This document shows, piece after piece, positions 60,061 to 64,000 of a DNA stretch of 64,000 nucleotides; positions within the stretch are counted from its first letter, which is position 1, and each line of letters begins with the position of its first letter. The translations under genes and the position numbers were made by a program. Under the pieces are notes generated by a model that was not told where the DNA came from, ran no database searches, and saw only the letters and a list, made by a program, of their open reading frames with translations. Source of the DNA: Alphaproteobacteria bacterium (lineage in GTDB: Bacteria; Pseudomonadota; Alphaproteobacteria; Micropepsales; Micropepsaceae); NCBI GenBank assembly GCA_947474645.1, contig CANJJD010000013.1, positions 1 to 64,000 of the forward strand, in the 5' to 3' direction.

Positions 60061-61272
60061 ATGGAAAAGATCAAGGTTGCCAATCCGGTGGTCGAACTGG
60101 ACGGCGACGAGATGACCCGCATCATCTGGGACCTGATCAAGAAGAAGCTGGTCCTGCCCTACCTGGACATTGACCTGCACTATTACGATCTTTCCATGGA
60201 GAACCGCGACAAGACCGACGACAAGGTCACGGTCGATGCCGCCGAAGCGATCAAGAAGCACGGCGTGGGCGTGAAGTGCGCCACCATCACCCCGGACGAG
60301 CAGCGGGTCGAGGAATTCAAGCTCAAGAAGATGTGGAAGTCGCCCAACGGCACCATCCGCAACATCCTGGGCGGGGTGATCTTCCGCGAACCGATCATCT
60401 GCAAGAACGTGCCGCGGCTTGTGCCCGGCTGGACCCAGCCGATCGTGGTGGGCCGTCATGCCTTTGGCGACCAGTACAAGGCGACCGACTTCGTGTTCCC
60501 CGGCAAGGGCACTCTCTCCATCAAGTTTGTCGGCGAAGACGGCAAGACCATTGAACATGAAGTGTTCAAGGCGCCGGGCGGCGGCGTCGCCATGGCGATG
60601 TACAATCTGGACGAGTCCATCCGCGAATTCGCCCGCGCCTCGATGAACTACGGCCTGAACCGCAAGTATCCGGTTTACCTGTCGACCAAGAACACGATCC
60701 TGAAAGCCTATGACGGCCGCTTCAAGGACCTGTTCCAGGAAATCTACGAGGCCGAGTTCGCCGACAAGTTCAAGGCGGCCGGCATCACCTATGAACACCG
60801 CCTGATCGACGACATGGTGGCCTCTGCCCTGAAGTGGAGCGGCGGCTATGTCTGGGCGTGCAAGAATTACGACGGTGACGTGCAGTCCGACACGGTGGCG
60901 CAGGGCTTCGGCAGCCTTGGCCTGATGACCAGCGTGTTGTTCACGCCCGACGGCAAGACGGTGGAAGCCGAAGCCGCGCACGGCACGGTGACCCGCCATT
61001 ACCGCGAGCATCAGAAGGGCAAGGCGACCTCGACCAACTCCATCGCCTCGATCTTCGCCTGGACGCGCGGTCTCACCCATCGCGCCAAGCTCGACGGCAA
61101 TGACAAGCTGGCCAAGTTCTCCGCCACCATGGAGAAGGTCTGTGTCGATACGGTCGAGCAGGGCTTCATGACCAAGGACCTGGCGCTTCTGGTCGGTCCC
61201 GACCAGAAGTGGCTGACCACCGAAGGCTTCCTCGACAAGGTCGACGAAAATCTCAAGAAGGCGATGGCGTAA
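60061..61272 (+). CDS. icd: NADP-dependent isocitrate dehydrogenase
   Basis: TCA cycle: isocitrate to 2-oxoglutarate. 403 residues, eukaryotic-like homodimer subfamily: [32 protein letters not shown] substrate loop, [20 protein letters not shown], and [16 protein letters not shown] site. Normal length. GAGGAAATACGAG precedes the ATG. Confidence 0.96.
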   Translation: MEKIKVANPVVELDGDEMTRIIWDLIKKKLVLPYLDIDLHYYDLSMENRDKTDDKVTVDAAEAIKKHGVGVKCATITPDEQRVEEFKLKKMWKSPNGTIRNILGGVIFREPIICKNVPRLVPGWTQPIVVGRHAFGDQYKATDFVFPGKGTLSIKFVGEDGKTIEHEVFKAPGGGVAMAMYNLDESIREFARASMNYGLNRKYPVYLSTKNTILKAYDGRFKDLFQEIYEAEFADKFKAAGITYEHRLIDDMVASALKWSGGYVWACKNYDGDVQSDTVAQGFGSLGLMTSVLFTPDGKTVEAEAAHGTVTRHYREHQKGKATSTNSIASIFAWTRGLTHRAKLDGNDKLAKFSATMEKVCVDTVEQGFMTKDLALLVGPDQKWLTTEGFLDKVDENLKKAMA

Positions 61273-61322
61273 CCCGCCAGGTTCCAATTGATCTGCAAGG
61301 GCCGTGTTTGCGTATCGGAAAG

Positions 61323-61709
61323 ATGCGCAGCGCGGCCCTTGTTTTTTTGATGCTCTCCACGCTTTCGGCGGCGGCGGCGCCGGTCTGCCTGCAGCGCACC
61401 CAGACCGCTGCGTTCCAACCCCGGCTGGGCAATCGCGCGGTGATCGTCGCAGATCGTACGAAGCAAAAGTTCCTGGTCAGCTTCGCCGGCCCCTGCCGCG
61501 CCCTGGAGGACACCAGCCGGCTGGGCTTCCAGACCATGGAACAGTCGCGCCTGGCTTGCGTCGGACGGGGCGATTATCTGGTGTCGCTGCGCGATGCTGA
61601 CTTTGGCGGCTTCGGGCGCAGTTGCACGGTACGGAAGATCGAAGCCTATACGCCGGATATGGAAAAGGCCGATGACGTTGCGCGCGCCCTGGAGCGAATA
61701 GCGCAGTAA
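61323..61709 (+). CDS. Exported hypothetical protein, possibly DUF6491
   Basis: 128 residues with a signal peptide (about 1-20, ending SAAAAPVC). The mature part has four Cys (APVCLQRT, GPCRAL, RLACVGRGDYL and RSCTVRKI) that could form disulfides, the arrangement of DUF6491 as I recall it. Function unknown. 50 bases after icd; abuts the convergent GGDEF gene with no gap. Confidence 0.6.
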   Translation: MRSAALVFLMLSTLSAAAAPVCLQRTQTAAFQPRLGNRAVIVADRTKQKFLVSFAGPCRALEDTSRLGFQTMEQSRLACVGRGDYLVSLRDADFGGFGRSCTVRKIEAYTPDMEKADDVARALERIAQ

Positions 61710-62444
61710 TTATTCGGCGGCGTTTCTTTGCGACTTCTTCTGCGCATACATCGCCTGGTCGGCGCGCGCCATGGCGGTGTCGGGATTGTCGCCCGCCTTC
61801 AGCTCAAAGGCGCCATAGGCGAAGCTGACCGGAATGGCATGGCCATTCCAGCTTGTGGGCGAATTTTCCAGCGCCGCCGCCAAAGTGTCGGCCTTCTTCA
61901 GCGCCAGTTCCTGGTTGGCGTGGCTCAAGAGCACGCCGAACTCGTCGCCGCCCAGCCGCCCCACGCAATCGCTGTCGCGCACATGGGCCTGCAGCACATC
62001 GGCGAAATGCGACAGCACCGCGTCGCCCGCGGCATGGCCGTAGGTGTCGTTGGTCTTCTTCAAATGATTGAGGTCGAAATAGATCAGCGAGGCCGGGGTG
62101 TTGTAGCGGCCGGTAAAGGCGATGTAGCGCGTCAGCTCGCGCACAAAGGCGCGGCGGTTGAGCAGCGGCAGCATGCCGTCCTGGTCGGCGGTTTTTTCCA
62201 CCTCGTCCAGCCGGGCGCGGGTCTGGGTCAGTTCGCGGCGCAGCGTGTCCACTTCGCCCATCAGTCCCATGATGGCGTCGCGCACCTTGGGGGTGAATTC
62301 GTTATCCGGAATGCCCAGCACGCTGGCCGCCGGCATCACCGCGTCCAAGCCGCTGACGGTGCCCGTGGCTTCGACCCGGCGGGCATAGGCGGCCTGGGCC
62401 ACCGAGCGTGCCGGCCGGGAGGGGCTGTTGCGTTCGACTTTCAT
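61710..62444 (-). CDS. Diguanylate cyclase (GGDEF domain)
   Basis: 244 residues: short N-terminal region with a predicted coiled coil (about 60-85) and a GGDEF domain. Active site GRLGGDEFGVLL is intact, and RDSD five residues before it forms an I-site for product inhibition. No membrane or sensory domain, so activity may depend on dimerisation via the coiled coil. Makes c-di-GMP. Confidence 0.9.
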   Translation of the reverse strand: MKVERNSPSRPARSVAQAAYARRVEATGTVSGLDAVMPAASVLGIPDNEFTPKVRDAIMGLMGEVDTLRRELTQTRARLDEVEKTADQDGMLPLLNRRAFVRELTRYIAFTGRYNTPASLIYFDLNHLKKTNDTYGHAAGDAVLSHFADVLQAHVRDSDCVGRLGGDEFGVLLSHANQELALKKADTLAAALENSPTSWNGHAIPVSFAYGAFELKAGDNPDTAMARADQAMYAQKKSQRNAAE

Positions 62445-62564
62445 AAGCGGATCTGCCTTCTGGCCGGGCTAGGCTGCCCCATTTGCGTTTAAGAATGCGT
62501 TTATCCATCTCAACGAATGGTTAACAGGGCCTAAAACGGCTCTTTCCTTGGGCTTTTTCGTGCC

Positions 62565-62570
62565 TATACT
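62565..62570 (+). promoter_or_regulatory. Probable -10 of the purEK promoter
   Basis: TATACT in the context CCTATACTGCGCCGCTT, almost the same as the rpsD start region (CCTATAGTGCGCCGCTT). No good -35 at 17 bases. Confidence 0.45.
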
Positions 62571-62594
62571 GCGCCGCTTCGCTGGAGCATCCCC

Positions 62595-63125
62595 ATGGCA
62601 ACCCGAAGCAGCTCTAAGAAAAATGCCGCGCGACGCGCGGCGGGGCCCCGTCCCTCCGTCGGCATCATCATGGGCAGCCAGTCCGACTGGGGCACCATGC
62701 AGGCGGCGGCGCATATGCTGGACGCCCTCAAGGTTGCCTACGAGACGGGGATCGTTTCCGCCCACCGCACCCCCGACCGTATGGCCGCCTATGCCAAGGA
62801 CGCCGAGGCGCGGGGCATCAAGGTCATCATCGCCGGCGCCGGCGGCGCGGCGCACCTGCCGGGCATGGTGGCTTCCATGACCACCTTGCCGGTGCTGGGC
62901 GTCCCGGTGGAAAGCCGCGCCCTCAAGGGATTGGATTCGCTTCTCTCGATCGCCCAGATGCCGGGCGGCGTGCCGGTGGCGACCTTCGCCATCGGCGAAG
63001 CCGGCGCCAAGAATGCGGCGCTGCATGCCGCCGCCATCATCGGCATGTCAGATCTGGGCGTGAAGAAAAGGCTGGATGCCTGGCGCGACAAGCAAACCCG
63101 GTCGGTTGCCAAGAAACCGAAATGA
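62595..63125 (+). CDS. purE: N5-carboxyaminoimidazole ribonucleotide mutase PurE
   Basis: Class I PurE. 176 residues: [24 protein letters not shown] and [34 protein letters not shown]. Converts N5-CAIR to CAIR, the substrate of PurC. The basic N-terminal extension (about 15 residues) is longer than usual. Overlaps purK by ATGA. Confidence 0.96.
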   Translation: MATRSSSKKNAARRAAGPRPSVGIIMGSQSDWGTMQAAAHMLDALKVAYETGIVSAHRTPDRMAAYAKDAEARGIKVIIAGAGGAAHLPGMVASMTTLPVLGVPVESRALKGLDSLLSIAQMPGGVPVATFAIGEAGAKNAALHAAAIIGMSDLGVKKRLDAWRDKQTRSVAKKPK

Positions 63126-64000
63126 AGAAACTGGATCACCCCGTCCCGCCGGGCGGCACCATCGGCATTGTCGGCGGCGGCCAGCTCGGCCGCATGCTCG
63201 CCATGGCGGCGGCGCGGCTGGGGCTTCAGACCTGCATCTACAACGACACGCCCGATGCGCCGGCCTTCCAGGTGACGGAGCAGGCGATGGACGCGCCCTA
63301 TGACGATCTGGACATGCTGGCCAGCTTCGCCGAGGTCTGCGACGCGGTGACCTTCGAGTTCGAGAATCTGCCCGCCCATGCCATCGCACACCTGGCGGAG
63401 CGGGTTTGGGTGGCGCCCGGCGCCCATGCCCTGGCGATGACGCAAGACCGCCTCACCGAAAAGACCTTTGTCGAAAAGCTGGGCCTCAAGACCGCGCCCT
63501 TCTTCGACGTGACATCGGCCGACCAGGCCCGCGCGGCCTTCGCCAAATTGAACGGACGCGGCATCTTGAAGACCCGCCGCTTCGGCTATGACGGCAAGGG
63601 CCAGACCAAGGTCGCCTCCGCTGACGAAACCGTGAAGGCGTTTGAAAGCTTCAAAGGCGCGCCGTCCATCCTGGAAGGCTTTGTGGATTTTTCCTGCGAA
63701 GTGTCGGTGATCGCGGCGCGAGGGCATGACGGCGCCTTTGCGGCCTATGACCCGCCGGAGAATGTCCACGAAAATCATATCCTGCGCCGCTCCACCGTGC
63801 CGTCGCGCCTCAGCGCCGCCCAGGTGGACGATGCCAAGGCCATCGCCAGGAAAATCGCCGACGCGCTGGATTATGTCGGCGTGCTGGCGGTGGAATTGTT
63901 CGTGGGACAGGACGGCAGCCTGCTGGTCAACGAGATCGCGCCGCGCGTCCATAACAGCGGCCATTGGACCATCGAGGCCTGCCAATGCTCGCAGTTTGAA
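63122..64000 (+). CDS. purK: N5-carboxyaminoimidazole ribonucleotide synthase PurK, 5' part
   Basis: ATP-grasp ligase that makes N5-CAIR from AIR, ATP and bicarbonate. 293 residues are in the window and the frame runs off its end. Seen: [55 protein letters not shown] and [14 protein letters not shown]. Coupled to purE by a 4-base overlap. Confidence 0.95.
   Translation, partial: MKKLDHPVPPGGTIGIVGGGQLGRMLAMAAARLGLQTCIYNDTPDAPAFQVTEQAMDAPYDDLDMLASFAEVCDAVTFEFENLPAHAIAHLAERVWVAPGAHALAMTQDRLTEKTFVEKLGLKTAPFFDVTSADQARAAFAKLNGRGILKTRRFGYDGKGQTKVASADETVKAFESFKGAPSILEGFVDFSCEVSVIAARGHDGAFAAYDPPENVHENHILRRSTVPSRLSAAQVDDAKAIARKIADALDYVGVLAVELFVGQDGSLLVNEIAPRVHNSGHWTIEACQCSQFE

Overview
The window is a dense, GC-rich stretch of chromosome from an alphaproteobacterium. 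The evidence is the complete PhyR-NepR-EcfG general stress module, the F1F0-ATPase zeta inhibitor (DUF1476), the TIGR02302 protein, a DUF2125 protein, an FtsE/FtsX/zinc-ribbon neighbourhood, MetX-MetW and the argH-lptM-lysA order. Placement below class is inference; I see no rRNA to pin it. There are no insertion sequences, prophage or CRISPR arrays. One tRNA gene, tRNA-Leu(UAA), is present.

Layout. 0-9.4 kb: end of rpoD, panD, small proteins, glyoxalase II, metXW, and a hisC-tyrA tyrosine pair. 9.4-21.9 kb: class II ribonucleotide reductase, then an envelope and division run (plsC, YdcF-like, ftsX, ftsE), a zinc-ribbon protein with a phosphoribosyltransferase, and the argH-lptM-lysA-TIGR02302 run. 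21.9-28.8 kb: a TlpA thioredoxin; etfB-etfA-hbd behind a long perfect palindrome resembling PhaR operators; a c-type cytochrome; cfa with its FAD partner, divergent from DUF2177, with a TGATCC-N18-TAA promoter in each direction (the RpoE/ChrR type).

28.8-38 kb is a general-stress-response hub. It holds phyR, nepR, ecfG, a HisKA_2 sensor kinase and a FAT GUY-like single-domain response regulator. Around them are small membrane or exported proteins (DUF3309, DUF1328, DUF883, holin-like and others). At least five EcfG-type promoter readings (GGAAC-N16/17-[CA]GTT) can be read by eye, one of them on a palindromic element that reads both ways. Two glycosyltransferases sit inside the hub.

38-46 kb: lpdA; a cluster of tandem hairpins; an FAD monooxygenase, an HpcH/HpaI aldolase and a thiamine-diphosphate enzyme. 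Between the last two lies a compact transcription unit: a promoter, a palindrome over the start site, a 24-codon ORF with an extreme Shine-Dalgarno, and a strong terminator that stops 12 bases before the next start codon. It may be an attenuator leader or a free small RNA. Next comes a visibly AT-richer gene for a PD-(D/E)XK nuclease-SF1 helicase (DUF2075) fusion, ending beside tRNA-Leu: the best candidate for horizontally acquired defence.

46-64 kb: rpsD, grxD, an Rsm22-like methyltransferase, a secreted NPYAP-repeat protein, bolA, the purC-S-Q-L cluster with DUF1476 divergent, purB, radC, map, a CinA-like domain protein, an exported aldolase-like protein, a TPR protein with trmJ, icd, a diguanylate cyclase and purE-purK (cut by the window end).
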